From Rhizopus arrhizus (lineage: Eukaryota > Mucoromycota > Mucoromycetes > Mucorales > Rhizopodaceae): a stretch of DNA of 64,000 nt. A program made the translations under genes and the position numbers. Each line of letters opens with the position of its first letter. The stretch's first letter is position 1. The stretch covers positions 806,001-870,000 of the forward strand of contig JAKZZE010000024.1 of NCBI GenBank assembly GCA_024220505.1, given 5' to 3'. The notes below the pieces were generated by a model. The model had not been told where the DNA came from, made no database searches, and saw only the letters and a program-made list of their open reading frames with translations. Below are positions 33,306-42,398 of this stretch, in pieces.

Positions 33306-35678
33306 CAGTAGCGGACAAAACTGGTGCACAAAACTTTTTTTCAGCTTTTAACTACCATTACCTGCTCATGGTAGTTGCAATAGTCATGAAACTGTACTAG
33401 AAGGAGGATATACTAGTCATTGTTGTAATAAACGAAGATAAAAAGAAATAAAAAAGCACCAAAACGATAATTACTTTGAGATACTTTTTATTCTTGATTA
33501 TATCCAAGTTAAAGTTATTCTTTTTTTCAATGAGGATTTAGGTGGGATATTTATATTCTTTTGAAGAATAATTCATGGGGATGATTGAGTTAAATCAATT
33601 GGTTCTTTCTTGATGTTTCATTCTGGATTGGGGCATTGCCATCATATCTTGTTCCATGGAATCTTATCTTGTATAATTATATTATAAATCATTGTTCTAA
33701 GCTACTAGTGTTGCATTTATAAATAGGCATCCATGGAATTGTTGTTTAAGACGGCACTTGTATTTTGTTCCTGAATGGTTATTGGGTTTGAGTAAACTTG
33801 GTTACTAAATTAGTACAGAAAGACTGAAACCTAATAATGGAGACAACAGGAGTCATTAAGGCACCAATCGGATTATTGATAAGAATATTTCTCAATCATT
33901 CGTTTAGATCGATAAAGTTACTATGCAAGAAAAACAATATTCTATTCTGACACACATAGTCTCAATGCAACTAAATACATTGGATCATAAAAGAGATTAT
34001 GCAAAGACTTAATACTATAACAGGTTGGTATTATACATGCAAGACATTTATTACTCTTTATGATATAATTCATCGTCAGATCTTTATGGTTTAACTATGC
34101 TAGTGTTGGAGATGTTTGGTTTATAGCATAATTTATTATTTTATTATGTCTACCTATAACAATTGTAATTTATGTATGTTCTAAGCATGACATTGTTAAA
34201 ACTGAGCGATAAGCGTGCTTTAAATTTATAAAATCTTATATTTTCTAAAAACCGCAAAAGTGGCTAAGACCTTAGACTTTATATAATCATCTCATCTCTT
34301 GATATCATCGGATGTTCTTCTTTGCATATGCTAATAATATGCGTGTATATCATTTTCAGTAAAAGAACCCGGCTCTTTAACTATTCTTTTCCAAAGATCA
34401 TCGACCCTTTTTGATCTAGTGTCGTATCATCATACCTTTGCCATCAATTGCCACCTGGCATGCTTAAGCGGACTTAGGCCGGGATTAGTGGCGGCTAAAC
34501 TTGTAGCACAGAGGCGCTGTTATCAAATATTGAGTTTGTGGTATGCGTTGACTTGTGCCTTGTGTCATTGTCATGCTGAAACGAGAGATTACGACGTTTT
34601 AGACCACTATACGCTAGGCTTTTGTGGTATGAAGTAAGCGAAATATATGTGCATATTTATGAGTTCATTATACCATCGTATACCTGACACACATATTCTG
34701 GTCCTCAATATCTAATACAGCCTTAAAACATAACAGAGCAGCCAGCATGCTTCATTGTTTGATCACCGTGAAAAAATCGCTAAGGTTGCTCGACTTGCTT
34801 TCAATATTAGTGTATACTGTCTGCATCCATAATGTTCATATTTGTTTCATTGCTAAAGATAGCAGACTTCCAGCCCTCTATAGTATACAATGGCTTGTCG
34901 TGATACCACATTCATCGCTTTTTCCGACTTATACAGCTGATGAAATTCTTCGATTCCTTACTTCCAGACTCAAAATCTAGCTTCCTACTGTGCCTTTAGA
35001 CTGACAGTCTGCTAACACTGTATCTTAAGGTCCTCAAAATGTGCTGAGCATCGGAAACTGTGTGTAGCGGACCTTGTCCAAGCTCTAGGTTGATGACTGA
35101 ACTAATAACTTTTCAGGCTAATAGCGGAATACCTTCATGATCACAAGACATTAAGTTGCTTTCTTCCCTCTTTCTCCTGTTGATTGTCCATTTAGAGATT
35201 CTTGTTACTCTAGGAGTATCTGTTGTCGTACGAACTAAGTGTATTCGAGATCTTAGAGTTTCGTTTTTACAGTTGCTTATTTTCTTAAACATATAAGGCT
35301 AGTACTTTGTTATAGTGAATAGGGTAAAAACAAAAGGGGGGGCTCAATGGGAAATACAAAATAAGTACAGTTTTATATATTTTTTATGAGCTACTAGAAT
35401 TTACTAATCTGCTGTGAAATCTGAAAGCAAACGGGAGAGATTTGGGGAAAATTGAAAGAAGGCTAGACAAGCACTACATTTTTGGCGAAAATTGAAATAT
35501 GCAAAAAATCACTAAAAATGACCTTATGCCTGAGGGATGTCCGGCACAGTTCCGGTTTACATAACGTAATGTATATTTTAGACTGTCTTTCAGATGGTAT
35601 ATACCACAAAAGTCGCAGACATATGGCGGAGATACAATGTTAATTTTAAGTTTTGTGCACCAGTTTTGTCCGCTACTG
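33306..35678 (-). mobile_element. Dead Tc1-like element, copy 1, with nested solo LTR
   Basis: Inverted ends begin CAGTAGCGGACAAAACTGGT (31 bases shared) and TA is duplicated at 33304-33305 and 35679-35680. Removing the nested LTR and one ATTGT leaves 1,630 bases, the same as the other two copies. The transposase remnant reads on the minus strand and contains SNET in place of SDET, and stops shared with the other copies. Confidence 0.9.
33424..34161. mobile_element. Solo LTR (738 bases) nested in Tc1-like copy 1
   Basis: It begins TGTAATAAACGAAG and ends CCTATAACA with a perfect duplication ATTGT (33419-33423 and 34162-34166). The other Tc1-like copies lack it, so its borders are certain. 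No related copy is seen in the window. Confidence 0.93.
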
Positions 35679-35841
35679 TAGCTGTTCCAAATCTTCGTAA
35701 AAGTAGGTCTCGACACTCACTTCAGCGTCATTAGATTCGGGTTTGTTTTCAGGGTTTGGTTGTAGATTTGGTACAAGACTAGGTGTACTGTCTTTTTGAT
35801 TTGGTAGGTCAAGTATAGATACAGGCTCCTCAGTAGGATTA

Positions 35842-37434
35842 CAGTCCTGCTGTTAACTGCCTAACAAAAATAAAATTTAAGATAATTCCCGCAAAAATAG
35901 AGCTAAACTTTTTAAATTTTAATGGAACAGTGCTAAAACAACATATTTTTATTGAACAAATTTTTATAGCACACTAATTAGTAAAATGTGGCGGAATTTG
36001 AAAAAAATGAAAAATGACTACAAAATCAATCTGACAGCAAATCTTTAACGCTTTGTATATCCACCTTTAGCCTTGATAACCTCTTCAATTCTTTTTGGCA
36101 TACTCTCGTAATACTTCTTCATGTCTCTTTAGTGAATTTGTTCCACTCTGCATCAAATCTATCCCACAATTCATCCATATTTTTGGGCTTGGTGTCATAT
36201 GCATCTAATCTCAACTTAACATGATGCCAGAGGTGTTCAATTGGGTTTAGGTCGGGACTATTTGCTGGCCAGTCTTGAATATAGTTAATTCCGTTATCTG
36301 CAAGCCATTTTTTAGTGAGTTTCGATGTGTGTTTTGTATCTCCGTCCAGTTGAAAGATGACTTCCTCATTGCTGAGACTGAAGTGCTCGAGTGTATCCTT
36401 ATAGGAAGTATCCAAGATATGGGTGTACAGCTCTGATTTCATAGGATACTCAATAATACGGCATGCGTAACCTACTACTGATGATGTCATGCATCCCCAA
36501 ACCATCATTGAGCCTCCGCCACCTTTTAATTGAGTCTGATAATTATGTGGTCGAAGTGGGTCATCCTTATGTTTCTATGTAATTTGAGCTCCATCTGATC
36601 CCCATCTGTTGATTTTGGTTTCGTCGGAGAATATGACCCTGTTCCAGTCCTCTACAGTCCAGTCACGGTGTTTTTTGGCCCATTCCAATCGCTTTTTCTG
36701 GTTAGTTCTCTTGATTAAAGGCTTCTTTTTCTTATACAGAGTTTTAAGGCCGAGGGATCTCATTAGTTGCGTCGTAGATGAGTACTGCAATTTGTAACCA
36801 AGAGACCACAGATATCTTTGAACATCCTTTGCTGATAATAAGAAGCCTTTTCGGACTTTAAAAGCTATGACTTGCTTTGTAAAATCGGGAACGGTGCTGA
36901 CTCTACCACCACGGGGTTTGAGGCGATCAGGATCAACTTGCTTTTTCATGAGAATAACTAGGGCTCTAGACACTCCAGTGGCTTGTACAATATTTTTAGT
37001 ACCCTTTCCGGCCTTAATTAATGAAATGACGTTATTGCGTGTGTCGTTGCTGAGTTTATAAGGCATTACAAAGAAGTAGTTGTCAAGTGTAGAAGTAGAG
37101 ATGTGATGGGGGAAATGAAGAGAAAAGTGTCGCTTTTTTATACATTTTTAGCTTCTCTACGTCATGATGATACGTTATGTACATTATCATTGCATCATGT
37201 ACGCCAAAATAGGGTTTAAAGTACATTTAATCATACTTATATCATTTTCCATTTAACCCAAAATCAATTTTTCTTGATTTAGATCTTTGTGTAACAAGCT
37301 AGAATTACATCATTCTTTTCTTCTTATACTATGACGTATGGGCTATCTAATGGTTTCTATTTCGTAGTTCTGACGTAATTATAGCACTGTGCAGGCCATT
37401 TTATGGTTTTGTTAGGCAGTTGACAGTAGGACTG
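35842..37434 (-). mobile_element. Tc1/mariner element (1,593 bases) in the third ORF of B
   Basis: Ends are inverted repeats starting CAGTCCTGCTGTTAACTGCC (left) with two differences over 28 bases on the right. TA flanks both ends (35840-35841 and 37435-37436). A further motif ACAGTGCTA repeats inside each end (near 35927 and 37385), like the IR/DR layout of some Tc1 elements. The transposase gene lies between them with a single nonsense codon. Confidence 0.93.
36119..37066 (-). pseudogene. Tc1 transposase with one in-frame TAG
   Basis: The protein cuts and pastes the element. ATG 37066 opens a paired-like helix-turn-helix N-terminus (MPYKLSNDTRNNVISLIKAG), then a GRPR-like KPRGGRVST. The DDE catalytic domain has acids in IFSDETKIN, FQLDGDTKHTS and NSPDLNPIEHLW. 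One TAG at 36575-36577 interrupts the frame just after GSDGAQIT; reading goes on at once as KHKDDPLRPHN. With that codon read through it would be 315 residues plus the read-through position, a normal size. All three catalytic residues are intact, so this copy was active recently. Confidence 0.92.
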
Positions 37435-37822
37435 TATCTTTAAAACCATTGACAGCTTGGATAATACAGTTCCATCTTGTTATTTCATCATTTGGTTCAC
37501 CGTATTTTATTTTTTCACGACCTCCTAGGAACTGTTCACAATATGTCAACCATTGGTCAAGAGCTTGAACTGTAGCATCGTATCCTTCATGTTCAAATAG
37601 CTTGGCAAAGTAGATCCTCATCATGGCTCTCATATATTCAGTGGCATTTGGGAAGTCTTGTTTACGGAGAGCGTAAGGTCTCCACCAGGCACATTGAATG
37701 TCTTGATTTTCAGTGGTATTCATTTTCTTGTAGTAATATGTGTGTATATATTTTTTTTTTGTTTTAATATTATCAATTTTTTTTTCTTTTATATATGTTT
37801 TCTTTGTTTATATTTGCTGATA

Positions 37823-39148
37823 TTAATCAAAAAGTTCTTTGGTTTCATCATCCAGATCATCTAAAGTAACTCGTTGCTGATCCGACCTCCATTGTGTATT
37901 TGGGAATGAATACGGTTTAAGTCTGTTACCGTGAACCCTTCTAATTTTAGTATCCATCACATTGTTGCTTTTTATATGATAGGTTCCCTTGCCTAAGCTG
38001 TTCTGGATGATATATGGCCCTTCCCATTTGTCCTGTAGTTTTCCAGACCAAGAAGTGGATAAGTAATCTTTGTACAATAGCACGATATCCCCAATATTAA
38101 AAGAAGGCTTCAGTTCTTTCCTTTGATCTAGAAGTTTATTCTCTATAGCCTTTTTCTGAGCTGTCTGTGTAGTTTTGATGGCTTTGGTAGCCTGTTCCCT
38201 GATTCTATTTAGATTGTGTATCTGATGTGCTGTTCTGTGGAACAATGTTGCTTCAAATTTTGGTGAACTCTTTTCATATATTTGATGTTTCATATCAAAA
38301 GGAGTTTTGGGTTCGTATCCATACAATAAGAAAAACGGACTTTGTTTGGTAGTAGATTGTTTCATAAATCGATAGGCAAATATTGCCGCAGGTAGGTATT
38401 GATCCCAATCTTTCTTTTCATTGTCATCTCGACGTTGCAGAATTTGACCTAGGGTACGGTTAAATCGTTCGATAAGGCCATTACTCTGTGGATTATAGGG
38501 TGTTGTTGTTTTATGAATAATTGAATAGTTTCGACACACTTGACGTATCAAATCACTTAAAAAGGGTTTGCCATTATCAGATACTAATATCGTTGGGCAT
38601 CCATGTCGACATATGATCTCCTCGTATAAAAATAGAGCTATTTCTGATGATGTCTGAAAACGCATTGGTCTGGCTTCAACGTATTTTGTCAGGTAATCTA
38701 TTCCAACAATTATGTATCGATATCCCGCTCTTGATGTTTGTACATGCTTTACATCTAGTGCAACTCGATCAAAGGGCTTTGTGGAAACAGGTACTGGATA
38801 CAGTTCTTCTCTAAGCGATTTACTTCCGTGCATCTGGCATCGAGGACATTTTTTAATATATTCTTGTATATCGTAGGACATTTTTTCCCAAAAATATCGA
38901 GTGGCAATTTTGTGTAACGTGTTATTGTATGCGAGATGGCCTCCCAATGGGTGTTGATGGTATGTGTGCATTATGTCCTCTGCTTCTTCCTGATTAAGGA
39001 CTTTGCGAATAATTCCATTCGTAGTATTGTAACGATATAAATTATCCTTGTAGATTGTGTAATTGATTGATTCTTTTTCGAGATATCTCTTTTGCTTGTT
39101 TGTTGTATTGCCTGGAATTTTCAGTGTCACCAGATATTGTTTCAACAT
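37823..39148 (-). CDS. Element B integrase
   Basis: Integrase joins element cDNA to host DNA in the nucleus. The frame from ATG 39148 has the HHCC finger (HTYHQHPLGGH, CPRCQMH). The core acids lie in ALDVKHVQ, LVSDNGKPF and NGLIERFNR, and a C-terminal GPY-like module reads KLQDKWEGPYIIQ. No chromodomain follows. It is in the same frame as the RT ORF but separated from it by a TAG and about 200 A- and T-rich bases, so it may be made from its own message, by restart, or the split may be damage. Confidence 0.9.
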   Translation of the reverse strand: MLKQYLVTLKIPGNTTNKQKRYLEKESINYTIYKDNLYRYNTTNGIIRKVLNQEEAEDIMHTYHQHPLGGHLAYNNTLHKIATRYFWEKMSYDIQEYIKKCPRCQMHGSKSLREELYPVPVSTKPFDRVALDVKHVQTSRAGYRYIIVGIDYLTKYVEARPMRFQTSSEIALFLYEEIICRHGCPTILVSDNGKPFLSDLIRQVCRNYSIIHKTTTPYNPQSNGLIERFNRTLGQILQRRDDNEKKDWDQYLPAAIFAYRFMKQSTTKQSPFFLLYGYEPKTPFDMKHQIYEKSSPKFEATLFHRTAHQIHNLNRIREQATKAIKTTQTAQKKAIENKLLDQRKELKPSFNIGDIVLLYKDYLSTSWSGKLQDKWEGPYIIQNSLGKGTYHIKSNNVMDTKIRRVHGNRLKPYSFPNTQWRSDQQRVTLDDLDDETKELFD

Positions 39149-39287
39149 CTGTATTTTTCTTTTTCCATTTTTTTGTATTACATTTGATGATGTTTGTGTT
39201 TGTATGATATTGTGTGAATTCAGATAAATTTTTTTTTTGATTTGATTTGATTCTGTTTTTGAAGATTTTGTTACAATTTTGTTTCAA

Positions 39288-39300
39288 CTACCCCTCCCAG
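39288..39300 (-). promoter_or_regulatory. Candidate central polypurine tract of element B
   Basis: In the gap between RNase H and integrase the minus strand reads CTGGGAGGGGTAG. It shares CTGGGAGGGG with the 3' polypurine tract of element G (60708-60722). A central tract would give a second plus-strand primer; this is inference. Confidence 0.4.
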
Positions 39301-39355
39301 CCGCCTTGTAGTATAATATTTTTTTTTTTTCTTAATGGTAGAATTTTTTTTGTGT

Positions 39356-41005
39356 CTAATATCCTAGCCTTGATAGAAAATCAGCGCTTTCATTGACTCG
39401 TCCAGGACGGTATTTGATTTCGTATTCGTATTCTGATAAAATGGTAATCCATCTTGCTATGATGCCAGTCGGATTTGTTGTATTAAGTAAACCTTTTAAG
39501 GCCGAATGATCTGTTATAATTTTAAATCTTTTTCCCAAGAGATATGGTCTGAATTTCTTTACTGCCCAGATCACAGCTAAACATTCTAGCTTCGAGACTC
39601 CATAGTTTATCTCACTAGATTTTAAGCTTCTACTTGCATATATGATTGGATGCTCATGCCCATTATCGTCCAGTTGTGTCAAGATACATCCAAGACCATT
39701 TCTAGATGCGTCAGTCACCAAGATAAAGTCACGATTAAAGTCGGGCCTTGCTAATACCGGTGCTTGTGTCAACAGTTTTTTGAGTAATTCAAAAGATTCA
39801 GTGGTCTTGTTAGTCCATGGTATCTTTTTTGAGGTTTTTGTTTGATCATGTAAAGGACGTGCGATTGCTGCAAAGTTTTTGATAAATCGCCGATAGTATG
39901 ACGCTAGTCCAAGAAATCCTCTTATTTGCGTGAGAGTTTTTGGCACAGGATAGTTTTGTATTTTTTCTATCTTGCTTGGGTCTGTCTGTATTCCAGTGCT
40001 TGTAACAATATACCCGAGAAATTTCAGGTGATCCTTAAAAAAGAAGCATTTCTCTGGATTCAACTTTAAGTTGGCAATTTGGATACAGTTAAAAACTTGT
40101 TCGATATGTATGAGATGTTCATGTATGTTGTGAGAGTATACATTCAAATCGTCAATATAGGCAACTAGACATTTGTTTATCAAGGATCTGAAGCAAAGGT
40201 CTATGAGGCGTTGAAATGTAGCAGACGAATTAACTAACCCCATAGGCAAAGTGTTGTAACTGTAGACACCATATTTTGTAGTAAATGCCGTGAGTTCTTT
40301 GCTATTCTCTTCCATTGGTATTTGATGAAAACCGGCCCTCATGTCTAAAGCAGAAAATACTTTTGCCTTTCCCAAAGTATCTAGCAAGTCATCAATTCTT
40401 GGTAGGGGATACGAATCTTTTTTTGTCACCGCGTTCAGTTTTCGATAGTCAATAACCATACGGTATTCTCCATTTTTTTTCTTGACCAAGATTACGGGTG
40501 CTGCCCACGGACTGTTTGAGGGTGCTATTACTCCTAACTTACAATATTTCTCCAATTCTTTTTGAAGATAGTCTGATTCAATAGGACTGAGCCGATAAGG
40601 CCTGTGACTAATAGGTGGTGTATTCTCTTCTATGGTTATTTTATGTTGTATTAGTGGCGTATATCCAATGGTATCATTATTCCAATCAAATATATCTTTA
40701 TACTTATGTATGAGCTTTCGTAATTTCTTTTCGATTTTCTTCTCTATTTTTCCAACTTCTAATTTAGCGTATTCTTCTGAATTAATTACTTCATCATCAT
40801 CTTCATCGTTTGAATGTGTCTCTTCTAGTACAAACAGATCATGGTTTCTATTGAGTTGATAGGCTTGTATCATTTCTTCATTTTCCAAATTGTATTCTTC
40901 TATTCTTCCTATTTCTTCGTACGGTTGTAAATGTATATCAAGTTCGGATCGATTGTATAAATGTACTTCAATATTTCTTTTGTTAATTATGATATTTGAA
41001 TTCAT
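39356..41005 (-). CDS. Element B reverse transcriptase and RNase H
   Basis: Motifs in order are KLGVIAPSNSPWAAPVIL, YRMVIDYRKLN, FSALDMRAGFHQ, LPMGLVNSSATFQ, catalytic AYIDDLNVYS and KFLGYIV. RNase H follows (FILVTDASRNGLG, ECLAVIWAVKKF, ITDHSALKGL) and ends in ADFLSRLGY. The frame overlaps the protease ORF by four bases (ATGA at 41002-41005), but homology to element A already begins upstream in this frame, so the ATG is probably not the true start. Confidence 0.92.
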   Translation of the reverse strand: MNSNIIINKRNIEVHLYNRSELDIHLQPYEEIGRIEEYNLENEEMIQAYQLNRNHDLFVLEETHSNDEDDDEVINSEEYAKLEVGKIEKKIEKKLRKLIHKYKDIFDWNNDTIGYTPLIQHKITIEENTPPISHRPYRLSPIESDYLQKELEKYCKLGVIAPSNSPWAAPVILVKKKNGEYRMVIDYRKLNAVTKKDSYPLPRIDDLLDTLGKAKVFSALDMRAGFHQIPMEENSKELTAFTTKYGVYSYNTLPMGLVNSSATFQRLIDLCFRSLINKCLVAYIDDLNVYSHNIHEHLIHIEQVFNCIQIANLKLNPEKCFFFKDHLKFLGYIVTSTGIQTDPSKIEKIQNYPVPKTLTQIRGFLGLASYYRRFIKNFAAIARPLHDQTKTSKKIPWTNKTTESFELLKKLLTQAPVLARPDFNRDFILVTDASRNGLGCILTQLDDNGHEHPIIYASRSLKSSEINYGVSKLECLAVIWAVKKFRPYLLGKRFKIITDHSALKGLLNTTNPTGIIARWITILSEYEYEIKYRPGRVNESADFLSRLGY

Positions 41006-42063
41006 GTCGAAATATCCTGTCGCTTCTGAAACTTTTTGTTTATAATTTCAAAACTGTAGGTGAATTTCCTATGATCTTTGGGCGATCTATCTATATAGAA
41101 TGTGCTTGAAGTATATGCTTTGATTATCATTCCTTCTTTGGGAGCGCGAATAATCTTTTCGGTTTCTTCATCTAACACCTCTATTTTTGGTTCCTTATCT
41201 TGTTCTAACACTAACAAGGTATCAGAGCTGTTTTTCTCATGTTCTTCTTCTGATGATTCGTCTTCTGCCGAGTAATCCTCGTCAAAGTTTTCTTCAGAGG
41301 TGGATAACTCTTCAGAGTATACATCTGTTGTGTCGTCTTCAAAATGCACTCTTTTGGGTGAGGAATTGGTTAAACTAATAGGATTTTGATAATTTTGGGT
41401 GTAGGTGACCATCTTTGGTACTCTTTCTTTTTTTCGCAAGAATGTTATTGGTAATTCAGCCTTTTGATCTTTGTAAGCCACCTTCAGCGTACTACTGTTA
41501 AAATCTATCTTTGCTTTGGCTCGATTCAACCAATTATTTCCAATTATAAAATGTGAAGGACATGAAGGTAATACTTCTACATTGCAAGGTATGACTATAT
41601 TTTCTTTAACCTCTATTGGCACATCATATATAATTCCTAATGCAGGTTGTTTGGTTCCGTTTCCTAAGGTAAATATACTTTCTGAAGGCGCGTCGATTTT
41701 TAATTTTAATGCATCGGCTAATGCTTTTGACATACATGTTTTTGTTGCTCCACAGTCAATCAAAGGTTTAACATTATGATCACCAATGCTTGTTTTAGAA
41801 TATACAGCAGTAGTGTTTATGTCTTCATCTTCCATTATAGCCATTGTCTGTTGAGTTTCATTTGTTTTAGTACTCATTCTTTTGGGTCTACATGCTCCAA
41901 TTAATTCTCTTCGATATCTGGGTGTAGAAGAAATCAGATCTCGTACAGATATGTTTGCAGGTTTATCTAGCACGTCTGTTACTATGTCATAAGAAACGTC
42001 AGGCTGTGTCCTCTTTTTCGGTGTCCTCCTTCTAATAGGTTCAATTGGCAGGTCCGTATCCAT
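41002..42063 (-). CDS. Element B protease ORF with acidic linker
   Basis: A retropepsin fold is indicated by PLIDCGATKTCMS and IIGNNWLNRAKAKIDF. The catalytic triplet is DCG instead of DSG or DTG. A strongly acidic linker (VYSELSTSEENFDEDYSAEDE region) leads to the RT frame. The frame ends in KRQDIST, while element A continues into RT at this point, so a one-base shift lies near 41031-41040 in an A-run. Upstream to 42281 another frame is Lys- and Gln-rich (KSEEEYPIRNPNFQ) and is probably the Gag-protease link. Confidence 0.8.
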   Translation of the reverse strand: MDTDLPIEPIRRRTPKKRTQPDVSYDIVTDVLDKPANISVRDLISSTPRYRRELIGACRPKRMSTKTNETQQTMAIMEDEDINTTAVYSKTSIGDHNVKPLIDCGATKTCMSKALADALKLKIDAPSESIFTLGNGTKQPALGIIYDVPIEVKENIVIPCNVEVLPSCPSHFIIGNNWLNRAKAKIDFNSSTLKVAYKDQKAELPITFLRKKERVPKMVTYTQNYQNPISLTNSSPKRVHFEDDTTDVYSEELSTSEENFDEDYSAEDESSEEEHEKNSSDTLLVLEQDKEPKIEVLDEETEKIIRAPKEGMIIKAYTSSTFYIDRSPKDHRKFTYSFEIINKKFQKRQDIST

Positions 42064-42398
42064 TTCTACATTATGTGTTGCGGTCGTTTGACTGTTGGTT
42101 GTCGGTTTGATTTCTTCAAGATGACTTCGTGTGATGACTTTCCTATTTGTGGTTGATTCTTTTGCTGGTTTCTTTTGATTTGGAAGTTTGGATTTCGTAT
42201 AGGGTACTCCTCTTCTGACTTCAGGGGGCTTTTCTGGTCTGATAGCCGAGTATAGCTCTTTGTCAGTATATTCCTCTTCATTTTGGGTTAATATAGCGTT
42301 TAATTGTTGTGTTGATTGTTGTTGTTGTTTGTTAATGGATTTTTTTATATTTTGGGTGTCCGATTGACCATTGTTTTCTTTATAAACAACCGACCCAT

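Larger units (their letters stand above)
32518..37723 (-). pseudogene. Third ORF of element B, downstream of integrase, broken by three insertions
   Basis: I do not recognise this protein. It starts at ATG 37723 (MNTTENQDIQCAWWRPYALR). Coding pieces are 37723-37435, 35841-35679, 33305-33232 and 32802-32518. With each insertion and one duplication copy removed, the length is 807 bases, that is 268 residues with no other stop. The first 95 residues look helical. A Pro-, Glu- and Asp-rich linker follows (about 96-155). Then comes a charged helix (ESLELEEKKIEKI) and a basic C-terminus (QWSHKKFSKPEPNRSS and on). There is no signal peptide or membrane span, so it is not an envelope-like protein. 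The stop TAA lies inside the 3' LTR. It begins 100 bases after the integrase stop. Confidence 0.82.

Noticed and set aside
34419..34980. Small open frames of 72-77 residues repeated at 34419-34980, 53532-53765 and 57511-58072
   Set aside because: They read antisense to the dead Tc1-like transposase and are alike only because the three element copies are alike. One is absent in copy 2.
32518..37723. Reading the third ORF of B as an envelope gene
   Set aside because: No signal peptide, membrane span, cysteine pattern or glycosylation-rich region is visible.
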